The notes under the pieces are model-generated. The model ran no database searches and had not been told where the DNA came from. It saw nothing but the letters and a program-made list of their open reading frames with translations. Source: Chionoecetes opilio (Eukaryota > Arthropoda > Malacostraca > Decapoda > Majidae). Taken from it: a DNA stretch of 64,000 nucleotides. Position 1 is the first letter of the stretch, and every line of letters starts with the position of its first letter. The stretch lies in assembly GCA_016584305.1 (NCBI GenBank), contig JACEEZ010020393.1, forward strand, positions 232,501 through 296,500, written 5' to 3'. Below are positions 33,135-43,589 of the stretch, in pieces. Made by a program: the position numbers and the translations under genes.

Positions 33135-33472
33135 ATGCGCCTTATGTTTTTTCTGTGTGTTTTTATGTGTTCTGAATGAATACTTCTTAACGTTTTGTCG
33201 TATTATTTTTTTTTTTTTTTCTTTTGCAATAAATGAGGAACGAAAAGCAAAAAAACAAAAAGAAACATGAACCTAAACCTAACCTAAATTTTCTATACCT
33301 AACCTAACCTCTACCTAACCTAACTCTTTTACCTACTAAAAAAAAAAAAAAATTATCTACCAAAAAAAAAAAAAAAACACAAAAAAAAAAAAAAAAAAAA
33401 AAAAATTGGACATAAAGCATTTATCAGATTCATGAGCAAACACATAAAAACACCAAAAAACATAAGGCGCAT
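33135..33472. mobile_element. Small inverted-repeat element (338 bp)
   Basis: The left end ATGCGCCTTATGTTTTTTCT then GTGTGTTTTTATGTGTT (33135-33171) is matched on the complement by the right end (33436-33472, reading CACATAAAAACACCAAAAAA then CATAAGGCGCAT). The interior holds CCTAA-type runs (33268-33335) and several poly-A tracts. It is non-coding and best read as a MITE. Confidence 0.75.
33268..33335. repeat. Short CCTAA-type (TTAGG complement) tract
   Basis: CCTAAACCTAACCTAAA, then ACCTAACCTAACC and ACCTAACCTAAC. This matches the arthropod telomere motif TTAGG in reverse, but the tract is short, interrupted and inside a MITE-like repeat, so it is not a telomere. Confidence 0.7.
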
Positions 33473-34034
33473 TCAGAAAATCGTTGTTAGGTGAAACCTA
33501 ATTATCCGCTTTTTTTTCTGCCCATAAGTAAAGAATAGGGGTGGGCGTTGGACGCCTCATAATGCCAAGATAATGCCTTCTTCAACTAGGTCTTGTAGGT
33601 CTAGTAGCCACATATTTAGTGCTTCCTGCGGTGCGCTTATAGAGTACCTAATTGTAACTTTATGCGTTCGTATTTGTTATATAAAGACTTATTTTCGCAT
33701 TCGTAAGTTCTGAAGAGGCGATGGGAGTTTCCTAAGGCGGCGGCCATTCGAATATTTCCGTACTATTACTTTGGTATTAATGATTTAGAAGTCCTCGCCA
33801 GCACTATTATTTGATACAACTTAACACAGTACAGATTAAGTTTAAGAGTGTAGTGAGGATAACAATAAGTGTGAAGTTAAGCGAAGTCGGGAAGTTAATA
33901 CCAAAGTTTGAGTATTTAATTGTAAGTGAGGATACGGGCCAGATCCTTGATCAGCACCACGAACGCTGCTCCGTGACAAGTGGTCAACATCTGGGGAAAA
34001 AATTTGGTCATTTATGAAGGATAAAACATACCAT

Positions 34035-34900
34035 AAGAAAATAAGGAGCTACCAGAGGCCGCGGGCCCTACACTGGTAGTTCCTGTCACCTAACACTACT
34101 ACATCCACCTTTCTCCCATACCATGAACATATCCAGCTTCCCTCTTTAAAGCTCCTAACTGACTCCCCACTAACTACCTGTCTACTGAGACCATTCCATT
34201 CATTCACCACCCATTGTGACCAGTTTATTTCCCTATTTCCTTTTCTAAATCTACGCTTTTCCAGCCTTGACTCCGTGACTTCTTGTTCTACCCCTGGTTA
34301 AAAGCCGTAAGAACTTTCCTACCTCTCCTTTATTAATCCCTTTATCACCCTTAAAAACTTTCTATCAGATCGCCCCTTACTCTGCGTCTCTCGAGTGAGT
34401 GTAATTTTTAATACTTAATCTCCTTCATAACGAAAGTTACGCATCCCTTGTATCATTTTGATTCATCCTTCTCTGCACTGTTCTCTAACAAGCTATATCC
34501 TTCCTGTAATATGGAGACCAAAACTGAACCGCATAGTCTAGGTGAGGCTGACTAGAGCCAGATAAGCTTTAGAATACTTTCCCCTTCTAACTTTTAACAC
34601 TCCTGCTAATAAATCCTAACACTCTATTAGCTCTATTTCTGGCCTCAATACATTGTTTCCTAGTTCGGCGTCTCTGGGCTCACCTCCACTCCAGATCTTT
34701 TACCTTCTGATCTTTTCAGCGATACATTGCTTTGGTGTATCTATTACCAGGGGGTTTTTTCTACCAACATTCATACGCTGCATTTATCAATATTATTAAA
34801 TTCCATCGGCCATCTGACTGCCCCTCACCGTTTTAATTTTATCTCAGTCTCCCTGCAATATGTTTTACATCTACTGTGGATCCATAATCCTACCTACTTC
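34035..34900 (-). mobile_element. CR1-like LINE 3' half (reverse transcriptase C-terminus)
   Basis: Read on the minus strand, in order: RNRANRVLGFISRSVK (about 34625-34585), SLYLALVRPHLDYAVQFWSP (about 34560-34500), YYRKDI, then RRM..MIQGMRNFRY (about 34470-34425), a LTRGRTRSHG-like stretch (about 34300), RFRKGNREINWSHWVVNEWN (about 34255-34195) and SVRSFKEG (about 34160), then a 3' UTR with GTAGTTCC..GTAGGGCCCGCGGCC. 'RA+R+LGFI.R ... LY.ALVRPHLEY...W.P' is the diagnostic CR1/L2 segment C-terminal to the YADD palm (established). It is 5'-truncated and frame-broken in a clean block. The family is related to the + strand end at 18415-18580. Confidence 0.85.
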
Positions 34901-35480
34901 AAAAAGCAAAATCTAACCAACCATGTACCGTCGGCGAGTTTTTCCCAATTTGTGTAGGTATAAAAATATCGGATAAAATATCACAGGGAAAAATAGTTTC
35001 GCCACCAAAGTGATTTCGGTGTTCATCTGGACTAATACCAAATCCTATGACAGAGTAGACTGGGGAGGAATGTGGGGATGTATTGAAGGGTTAAAGGTGT
35101 GTAATGGATTGGAGTATTGTATGTATAACTAATAAGGCTTTACCTTGAATTATGAATACCTAACCTAACTCACCTTTACCTATCTCTAATCGGTAACCTA
35201 CCTAACCATTACCGTCGGCGAGTTTTCCCGTTGTGTAGGGACGACCATTTCGGTAGACGAGGTACCATGAGGCAAGGATGAGTACTGGTCCGTGGTTATG
35301 CAACTGTTTATGGATGGAGAATAAGATAATCAAAGCAAAATCTAACCTACCATTACGTCGGCGAGTTTTCCGATTTTGTTTAGGGATAAAAATATCGGTA
35401 GACAACGACAGTAACAGTACCATGAGGTAAGGAGGTAAATGTTACCGTGGTATGCACTGTTTATGGGATGGAGTAATAAA
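34901..35480. repeat. About 147-bp repeat, two full and one partial copies
   Basis: The motif CCGTCGGCGAGTTTT recurs at about 34929, 35211 and, as CGTCGGCGAGTTTTCC, at 35355. Copies 2 and 3 are adjacent (period about 147 bp) and share AAAATCTAACCTACCATTAC before it, and ACCATGAGG..AAGGA..GTTTATGG..TGGAG after it. Copy 1 is separated by about 130 bp of other sequence. Confidence 0.8.
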
Positions 35481-35509
35481 TTAAATCAAAGCAAAGGTTG
35501 GTGATGTTT

Positions 35510-36265
35510 GGTATAGGTATCCCTGTCATTTCCCCACATGCCATTTCGCTCACACCATGGAGTCATTTCGCCCACAGGTAATTCGCCCCACAATATGAAT
35601 CCATTTCGGCCAACCTATGGAGTCTAGGAGCTAGGAGGTTTAGGTTATATTTGTTTAGTGTGTTCGAGACCCCCCCTCAACCCCCCGCTAGGAGGTAGGT
35701 TAGATTTGTTTAGGTTAGTTAGGGTAGGTTAGATTTTGTTTAGGTGTAGGATAGGTTAGATTTGGTTAGTTTTATGGTTTTAGCTTCGGTTAGGTTATCG
35801 GGTGGGGGTTCAAGCCCCCTGCTAGGTAGGTTAATTTTGAATTAGGTAGGTTTATTTTGGTTAGCAATTTTCTGCTAGATATAAGGAATTAACCTAGTAT
35901 CTAGGGAATTTGACCCCCCTACACAACTCTTTTAATTACTTGTTTCCGACGCTAATTTGTTCCCCACCCGGAAACCCCGCAGTCCCACAGGCCCCACACT
36001 TGTTTGTGGGAAGTGGTCGAGTATGGTCAAACACTAGAAATTTACTTCATTTCGCCCAGGTTACTTGGTGGTTCATTCCATTTCTGCCATAGGAAGATAT
36101 TGTGGACTCCATGACCCTCCGTGACATGGATCGTGTGGGCGAATTGTGAATTTAAGGGTTGGCGAATGACTCTTACATGTGGCGAATTGACTCTTACTTA
36201 CATGTGGGCGAAAATTGTCCTTGTGGGCGAATTTGACGTGGTGGGCGAAATGACCGTAACCTTGG
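35510..36265. mobile_element. Foldback element with repeated TTTCGCCCA subterminal motifs
   Basis: The left side (35525-35620) carries several TCATTTCGCCCACA-type motifs. The right side (36125-36260) carries the complement TGTGGGCGAAATGAC in at least five variants, ending GTGGGCGAAATGACCGTAAC. One left-oriented copy is at 36050. TTGGTATAG occurs just outside both ends (about 35507 and 36263). The interior is rich in TTAGGTT-type motifs (35640-35870). A palindromic, motif-multiplied DNA element is the best reading. No protein is encoded. Confidence 0.7.
35640..35870. repeat. TTAGGTT-rich tract
   Basis: Many GGTTAGGTTAGATTTGGTTA-like runs surround a GGGGGTTCAAGCCCCC-like palindrome (about 35804-35819). 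Related tracts with a GGGGG/CCCCC core lie at 40920-40985 and 62655-62765. Confidence 0.7.
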
Positions 36266-36299
36266 TATAGACTCAAGAGTATGCATTGGCCTCTTCAAG

Positions 36300-37559
36300 T
36301 AAACACTTAACCATGATGTACCACTACTTATTATGGGAAAGAAAAAAAAGGAACTCAATTAAATAAGGTATTTTAATTTCAATCATAACCATGAATATGT
36401 ACAACCTACAAGAGAAGACTACGACGATGAAAACATTTCGAGTTGTTTTTGGGCGAATTGATATTCCAGGTGCTATATTGCCGTGCTGCTGACACATGAG
36501 AAGACCTGAGGTGATGGTTGATGTGCAAAGGCTTTCTAACGCATGAAATAGTCACAGCAGAGTCTCATTAAAAGTAACTCTCAAGTGTAGGGACACATAT
36601 ACTACTACCAGTTGCTTACCTTTTGAGGAGGCTCTGTTATGACTCTGTTTTCTTGTTTAGAAGCCCTGCACATCAGCCATTACCTCAGTCTTTCTCTATA
36701 GTTTGTACAGCGATAACGAGCACAGTAATATAGCCCGTGGAATATCATTTCGCGCAAATAACTCTAATTCTTCCCCATCGCGTAGTTTTCCCTCGTAGGT
36801 CTACCCGCGGCGACCCCGTCCTTATCCCCACAATGCATCGATGTAAACAAACCGTGATGTAGTTATGTCTGGGCCATTACAATCAAGTCACTATAGGCAG
36901 CGCAGGACGAACGGGGAATGCGTCACCAAGTTTACCTCACTCAGCTCCTGTCCCTGTTTTACTGTTTTTCTCTACTTAACACAGACCACAAACGTGCACT
37001 GTCTCCTACCAGTCCTAACTCGAGGGAGAAGGCACCAGGGCTGACAGTGGCGAGGAAGCAGTACAGACACGCTGAAACAGGAATGGCGGCGCGCGGGTGC
37101 CAGCTTATCTCGTGGCGGTGTGTTCCCCTCGTCGTGAGGCGGTCAGCTGATCTCCTCTCACACCTGCACAGGCGTGCGGCGTGCCACCCTCGTTCAATAA
37201 CTCCCTTACATCTCGAGACTTCTCGCCCTTGTAATATACATGTATTAGAAAAATGTAAACTAGATAATGTTGGTTTATATTTAACATTCCAGTTACCTGA
37301 AAGTTGAAAGATGATACGAATCAGGTGAAGACGTGACTCACTGAGAGTCGGGTGGTCGCTGCCGTAGCAGCCTTACAAGGCCAACGAATGATCGGTCACT
37401 TACTTTTGTGGCGCGTTTGTCGTTCCAGAGAACGTGCTTAAGACACGTAAAAAGAGGGAGACGCGTACCAACACACGGCATTATATAAATGTGTAGGGTA
37501 ACTGGTGTATTTAGTTATGTTTCGTTGCTGTAAAAGTGTTCAATAGAAAGTATTCTCAT
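36300..37559. other. Unique-looking sequence, one 129-codon frame, no assignment
   Basis: The longest frame (+, 36918-37307) has a hydrophobic stretch near its N-terminus (LLSLFYCFSLL) and then a basic, cysteine-containing part. It matches no family I know. GC is mildly raised around 37020-37200. It could be a host exon or 5' UTR, but nothing proves it. Confidence 0.3.
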
Positions 37560-37764
37560 TTACTCACTCAGAGGCCATGTTTTCTTTCCTTTCAAGCGGG
37601 AAAATATTTTTGTATTTGAGCTCGAGGTAAGTCTATCAGTAGAAAATTCATAATACTCCATGCTCGCTCCCTCAGTCCTACCTAGTGGAGGCCGGCTCCC
37701 ACACCACCTCGGCAGCCGTCTGGCCTTTGGGTGAGCACCTGGGCGGGCACCGGCTTCTCTGTGG
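37560..37764. other. Flank of gypsy remnant, unassigned
   Basis: GC rises towards the integrase remnant. No HHCC zinc motif of the integrase N-domain could be recognised here. Confidence 0.4.
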
Positions 37765-38734
37765 GTGGGCACGTGCCCACCCTGCCCCCCCCGTAGCTAC
37801 CCACTGGGACGGCACCCTTCCAGGTCCTTTCTGAGTCCATCTCCGCAGACTTTTTTTCTCCGTCGCCGGGAGTCGTTCCTGGTCATCGCGACAGACTCTC
37901 CGGTGCCTGTGGTCGTCCCCTGGGGGCCGATACTACCGCCACGCACACCATACGGCGTCTTCTGCCGGTACTTCCGGGATGTTGGTGTCCCCGCTCCGCC
38001 TCAGGACTGACGGCGGCCCCAATTCACCAGTCACTGCCTTTTCCGGAACTTCACGAAGCGCTGGGGTGTCTACCACATCGTTTCTTCGCTCCGCATTACC
38101 CCCGTCTAATGGCCACGCCGAGGCGGCCGTCATCGGTGAAACACCTTCATCCTCAAGACGCGCCCAACGGCAACATCGACAGGTGAAGACTTCGACAGGG
38201 GTCTCCTGGAGCTTCGCAACATCCTAACTCCACGGACGATCCCCTGCGAATGACACTTTTATGGCCACACCGCTCCGCTCCTGTGCCCTGCCCATCCTAG
38301 TCCTTCTCAAGGAGTGGCAGGCCCCGCACGAGGACTTGATCGTCGAGCTGCCGCCCGTGCTGATCAGGTCAAGCCTCAGTACTATCAGCATGCCGGCCCC
38401 CCTACCCTGCTTCTGTCGCCAGAACCGTCCGTGTCCAGGACCCGACATCAAACCGCTGGGACAAGTTCGGGGTTGTGATGGCTGCGGCACGACCAGGGAC
38501 TTCGAGGTGCGTCTCCCTAGTGGGCGCGTCTGGTGGCGAAAGCGTCTTTTTCCTCCGACCCGTTCCAAACCTAGTGACGACACCCTCCCCCACATCCCTG
38601 TGTCCCTGAGCCAGAAACTAAACATTCCTCGAACAGACAATCAAGTCCCCTTTCATTCACCCCCCTGTGACCCGCGCCGTTTCTCTCAGAGGCTCATACG
38701 AAAAGTGAGTCGCTCGAGACTAGCGCTACGACGT
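37765..38734 (+). mobile_element. Ty3/gypsy integrase (C-terminal half of pol), frame-broken
   Basis: Integrase joins retroelement cDNA to host DNA. Pieces in order on +: RRRESFLVIATDSPVPVVVP (about 37870-37920, holding the first catalytic Asp), LVSPLRLRTDGGPNSPVTAF (second Asp, 37982-38041), and PPSNGHAEAAV (third residue Glu, about 38099-38132). The second Asp and the Glu lie in one frame with 36 residues between, close to the D,D-35-E spacing. Then GEDFDRGLLELRN (about 38184-38222), a PLRSCA.PI block (38270), and a C-terminal GCGTTRDFEVRLPSGRVWWR (about 38478-38538), which fits the post-core GPY/F-type module of gypsy integrases. At least three frame changes in a clean block make it a true dead copy. 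Protease, reverse transcriptase and RNase H are absent upstream. Confidence 0.88.
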
Positions 38735-38749
38735 GAAGGGGGAGGGAGG
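38735..38749 (+). promoter_or_regulatory. Polypurine tract of the gypsy remnant
   Basis: GAAGGGGGAGGGAGG is an uninterrupted 15-base purine run immediately followed by TG. That is the expected arrangement of plus-strand primer site and 3' LTR start in LTR retrotransposons. Confidence 0.75.
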
Positions 38750-39030
38750 TGTGGATATGTGATATGTGATTATTCATCCCTCATAATAATTCGTACACAT
38801 ACATCTGTTGCAACACATTGTATGTGACACTGACAACAGCGCGCCCTGCGAGGCCGCTCCTCATGTACCAGTCGCTTGCCCTGTATCTGACCGCTAACAC
38901 CAGCCCTCCGCTGGTGTGTCAGACCTATCTCCTTTGGTTCTTAGATAAACCACCTTACGGAAGATTGCTCGCTTCTCTTCTTGGATAACCTCCCTCAACC
39001 ACTCCGGTTCATCATGCAATCCCGAGCCCC
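38750..39030 (+). mobile_element. Putative 3' LTR (start clear, end uncertain)
   Basis: It begins TGTGGATATGTG directly after the polypurine tract. The end is inferred only from a CA (GAGCCCCACA, about 39021-39030) just before unrelated LINE 3' sequence. No second LTR is present in the window to confirm it. Confidence 0.45.
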
Positions 39031-39095
39031 ACATGAAAATAGGAAGCTACAATAGCCGCTAGCCCTACACTTTCCTGTTGTTTCCTGTAATATTA
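39031..39095 (-). mobile_element. Tiny 3'-end copy of the CR1-like LINE
   Basis: ATAGGAAGCTACAATAGCCG then CTAGCCCTACACTTTCCTG resembles the 3' end of the LINE at 34035 (AATAAGGAGCTACCAGAGGC then CGCGGGCCCTACACTGGTAG) in the same orientation. It is an extreme 5'-truncation or a diverged fragment. Confidence 0.5.
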
Positions 39096-41235
39096 GGTAA
39101 AGGGTGGCAAAGGACGATCCTGACTGACACAACATAATAATAATGATGGTATGTTAATTAATCATTCATGTTAAAGCTAGGAAAATTCGGGATCAGATAA
39201 ATTGCCTCGCCTGGCAACCGCGCATGACGGCCCAGTAAGGACGTCACGTCCTCCACGTCACGTCATAGCGATCATAAGTTTTTTTCTCTATTTTACTTGG
39301 GCTTATAACGCCTGTAGGTGTGTTTGTTTGTTTTGCCTCGGTATCTCTCTTAACTCACTTCATCTACTTTGCCTTCCAGTCACATCAATGTCTACCTTAC
39401 ATCTTGCTTTTCGTGTTTACCTCTCTTCCTAAATATACCTTAACGTTCTGGTGACTCCTGATTGCTTCACAAACATGCCCTTCACGGACAACTTTTTTTC
39501 ATTTTTTCTATTCAGGTTTGCGAGTTTTTCTTTTCTTTTTGTTTCCGTGTTATGACTTGGCCGATCTCCTGCAAGAGTCGTGTATTTTGTCATCTCTTCC
39601 ACTGTTTTCTAAGATTTAGCTTCACGTCTGCACCATCCTTTTTTTTGGTATCGTTTTAAAAACCTTGCCTGAGTTCATGATTTCCCAACAATCTCCCCAA
39701 AGGTCATCCCAGTCCCCAAAATTTCCATTGTTAGAATAGTGCCCCTAAAAATCTGAAACGTGTTTTGCCTCCTCCCCTTTTTACCTACGCTCGCTGCCCT
39801 TGTTTCCTCCTCCCCTCCCCCCCTTTTAATTTTTATTTATATAGACCAACACTCTGACGGGCTTTCTTTTTACCCCGTTTTTTTCCCTTTTAATAGATTT
39901 TCCCAAATTGGTTTTCGATGGCGGTCCCGGGTTTAGAAGGGGTCAAGCCCGTTTTAATTTTTGGGCCAAATTTTTTCTTTAAATTTTAATTAGGGGGTAA
40001 ATTTAAATTTTTTTATCTCCAATTTCCCAAGAAATTTTCCCAAAGGGGCCCTTGGAGGCACCCTAAAACCCTTTTCCCAAAGGAAAAGTTTAAACAAGTG
40101 CTTGCTTTTTAAAGGGAGATATTGGTTGGTTATCTTTTTTAAATTTTCCGAGGCTGTTCTGTAAGTTTACCAATAATTGTTTTGGGGGAAAAACATGCGT
40201 TCTTTTAAATAAAACCCTACAGTAAAACGGGCCCGGTGTATTTTATTTAAAACCCTTTTGGGGCCTTTTTTACAGTTCCCTTTTCCCGAGCTATTGCAGT
40301 AGATAAAATACACACAAGCAAAATTCACATGGTAAAAATCAAAAATTTATGGGGCAAAAAATCTAAAAAAACTCTGCTAAATGGACGGAACTGCGCGAGA
40401 ACTCTCCCCTTTAAAGTTTTCAAAATTTTTTGTTTTCCTCATTTAAAATTTTGTAGTCCCAACCCCTTTTCCGCGAAACCCTTTTAAAAACTTATATAAA
40501 ATTGTGAAATGCCATTTTGTCTAATACCGATAAAAGCACGGCCCCCCCGGGCCCCAGACCCCCGGGTCCCCGGGCCTTAAAGGGGTTTTTTGGTGGTAAC
40601 TACCCAATGAACCCGAACCCCTTTTGGTGGACGAAATTTTTTTTTTCGGGTTTGTGTTTTAAATGGGGTTTTGAATAATTTGCTAACTTTTTTCTGTCGT
40701 AGTTATTATTATTTATTTTTTTAGGTAATAAAGGTTTTTTTTTTTAAAGGTAAGGTTTTGGGTTCAATTTTCTTCTTTGCGTCTTTTTTTGCAAAAAAAA
40801 AACACAAAAACCATTACACAGGAACGGAACATTCGGCAGTTTCATCACAACGCAAAAAAAACCCCACCGAAAAAATAGTTTCATCCCCAAAAAGGGGATT
40901 GGGTGATCTCTGGATATTTAACGGTTAGGTTAAAAATCTCGGCGGGGGGGCCCGAGGGAGAGTCCCCCGTTGGGAGGTCATTTCATTTTTAACTTTCAAA
41001 TTCGCCCAGACCTGTAAAAAGGTTACAATCCCTTAGTTTCCGACACAGCCCCTTTTTTCAAAATATTGCCATGAAAATCAAAAAAAAATTTTTATTGGGG
41101 TTTTTTCGGAAAACAAAAATATCTCCATCTGAAAAAAAACCCCACTATTTTTTAAGGAAAGGGGGAAAAACGGTCAGGGGTCTCAAAAAATGACCGCCAT
41201 TTCCTTGTCCATTTTTTAAAACGGCTATCTCACTA
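39096..41235. other. No recognisable gene; clean-to-noisy transition near 39,660
   Basis: Up to about 39,660 the text is clean T-rich DNA. After that it becomes homopolymer-rich. A short GGTTAGGTT tract with a G/C palindromic core lies at about 40920-40985. Confidence 0.5.
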
Positions 41236-41375
41236 CCGTTTTTTCGGGGGGTTCACCGAAAAGGGAAAGGCACCGCTGGGGATCGAACCCGAGCCCTTTC
41301 CACTTGCCGGGGGGCATGCTACCCTTTTAAAACCCTGTCCCCCCCGGGTGAAAACCCCCACACCGTATTTATGAC
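41236..41375 (-). mobile_element. tRNA-derived SINE fragment (tentative)
   Basis: On the complement, GGGTTCGATCCCC (41277-41290) is a perfect polymerase III B box. It is preceded by TAGCATGCC and followed by AGCGGTGCC, as in a tRNA T-arm and acceptor. The 5' half does not fold as a tRNA and the block is noisy, so a SINE or tRNA pseudogene is more likely than a functional gene. Confidence 0.45.
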
Positions 41376-42315
41376 GCATTGTTATTAAAAGGGTAACAAA
41401 AATATTGCTCGCTTCTTTTTTACGCCCCCTGTCTGCCAGTAGGGGGGGGGGGGGTAAAACCAAAGGGGGGGGGATCACCGAAACAAAGGCTACAACCAAA
41501 AATTAAATTTTAAAATTTTCCCGGCCCCCAATGCCACCCCGGGTGCAGCGCCCCCTCAGTGAACAAACATGCGAGCAACAGGGTAGACCTTCATGCCCAA
41601 GAGGTAGGGGGGGGTGGGGTCCACCAAAACTGGGGGATCACAGCCCAAAAATTTAAAAAAAAACCCCCTTAAAGGGACCCCTTTTTATCTGATTTTAAGT
41701 TATTCATGGGGGTCCATAGGGGGGCCATATTGGGAAGTTTTTTTTTGGGGCACATTGTGCACTCTCTCAGGAAAAAAATGGATTTTTTTATGAATTTTTT
41801 TTCCACAAATTTAAAAGGTGTCCCCCCACACCCCCCTTTACAACTTCACACGGCCCCCCCTTAAGGGCCATATGGTGAAACTCTTCTAAAGAAATTCGTA
41901 AAAACCTTGTTCCAAAACCCAACCCATTCACCCACTGACCGGGCGATAGAAACTATCGCTATTAACTGAATTCGGTCCCGGGTAACACGCCCATTTAGCC
42001 AAAAAATGCCCAGTGGGTTTGGGCTGGTACCCCCTTTATGTTTTGGTTTTCACCCAAAAACCACTTTAAATGCGGCACAAGGCCCAAACACAAACAGGAG
42101 AAAGGGCCCCTTCCTTTTCCCTGGGCCACTGAGTTTGTTTGTAAAAAAAAAAGGGGGTTTTTGCGTTCCATTTGTAAAAACCCGAACCCGACCGGGAACT
42201 AAACCCCAAACCCCGGGAACTGAAAGAACTGGTTCCTGGAACTTGGGCCAAAAGGGGAAAAGGCCTCTAAAGAGTTAAAATATATAAAATTAAATGAAAA
42301 TTTCCCCACTTACCA
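41376..42315. other. Noisy sequence, no gene
   Basis: A C/G-inflated region. The 90-codon frame at 42006-42278 has no known match. Confidence 0.45.
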
Positions 42316-42319
42316 AAAA

Positions 42320-42622
42320 CGACCACGGGCCCCCGGGGGATTGACGTCAAGTCCTGCTCCTGCAAGTCCGCTGCTTGTCACTACTGATGTAATCTACATC
42401 AAGATATCATATAAATGTTTTTTTCAAAAAGTTTACACATAGAAAAAATTCCCGTTCCTTTAAAATTTTGTACATTCATTTTCAAAATGTAAATTTTCCC
42501 CCCTGGAAAAAAACCAGCGGGGGGGGGGCCTTTGGAGGGCTGATGGGTAAATTTTTTTCGCCGGGGGGCCGCCGTTTTGCCGCTCTACGGCCTACTTGGC
42601 CCCCCGGGGTGGTTACCGGGAG
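42320..42622. mobile_element. Noisy copy of the ACCAGCGGGCC MITE
   Basis: It aligns through its length with the MITE at 46466-46730: shared ATTGACGTCAAGT, CACTACTGATGTAAT, TACATCAAGATA, a GGAGGGCTGA block and CCGCTCTACGGCCTAC. The TIR is degraded by noise. Confidence 0.7.
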
Positions 42623-42869
42623 AAAAACTTAAAATGCCACCTGTAATTTATTCGCCACGCCATATATTACGAATTTTATATAGCCCTTACTACTGATTTT
42701 TATGTGCCACTGAAGATGATCCCAGTGTTTTATATCATGCCCGTATAATTAAACCCGTTTTTTAGGTTTTTTTTAAGCTTTTAAAATGCAAGTAAGACGG
42801 TAAATTTAAAATTTTACTACGGGGTTTTTTTTCTTTTAGGCGACGACGGCTGCGGGGGGCACTCTAAAT

Positions 42870-43352
42870 AACACTAGATGGCGACTTTTTTGTTGGTACC
42901 ACTTTGTAGATATTTTTTGTCCCTCTGTTTATTATAACCCTACTATGCACAGACCTCCAGATAGCCCCTTTTAACCTTTTCCCCGAAATTATGGTTGTAG
43001 AAAGTAAAATATTAACGCCACCAGACGTCCCGTAAACGAAAAAAAAAAATTGGGCCCGGCGAAATCTCTGTTTTTTTACTTTAAGGGAGCTGGGGAAACC
43101 AAATTTTTTTCTGTTTGTCTTTCCCAAAAGATAACAGTTAAATCGCCAGGGCAACTTTTTTTTCTGTTTACAGCGTGTGGTGGCGTTTTAAAACTTTTAA
43201 ATTTTACATCCCTGTTTCAGGAAAGTTAAAAAGGGGCTATCTGAAGTCTGTGCAATTTTTTTTTATTCATCTGTGTCAAAGTTGGGTTTTAAAAGAACAA
43301 ATTTTCAAAAAACTACAAAGTGGCTACCAAAAGTAAGTCGCCATCTAGTGTT
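42870..43352. mobile_element. Foldback/MITE with arms over 100 bp
   Basis: The left arm starts AACACTAGATGGCGACTTTT (42870). The right arm ends AAGTCGCCATCTAGTGTT (43352). Both proceed inward through ACCACTTTGTAG, TGCACAGAC and AGATAGCCCCTTTTA (right arm in reverse complement), giving arms of about 120-160 bp around a core of about 160 bp. A solitary arm is at 16266-16425. The inner-arm text (AGGGGCTATCTGGAG, TTTCAGGAAAGTTA) also occurs inside the Helitron at about 20160-20206. Confidence 0.8.
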
Positions 43353-43589
43353 TTTTTTCTGATTGTCGTACCGGGGGGGGGTCCGTCGCTCGAAAAAAAA
43401 ACGCGTAGCGAAATTTGAAAAAAAAGGGTTTTACTCGCAGATACCCAAAACATAAACAACGCTGAAACAGTGTAATTTACAGTCCGATATAAACCCACGG
43501 GAGCTTTCTTAACCTTTTCCCCACCTCAGCACCCCCTGCAGTCACTCTAGGAAATCCCGCACCCCCTATTTCTGGCTAAAAATCTGGTT

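Noticed and set aside
33268..33335. Telomere end
   Set aside because: CCTAA runs are short and interrupted and sit within an inverted-repeat element, with unrelated sequence on both sides.
41236..41375. Functional tRNA gene on the minus strand
   Set aside because: Only the B box and 3' half are convincing. The 5' half does not give D- and acceptor-arm pairing, so SINE or pseudogene is preferred.
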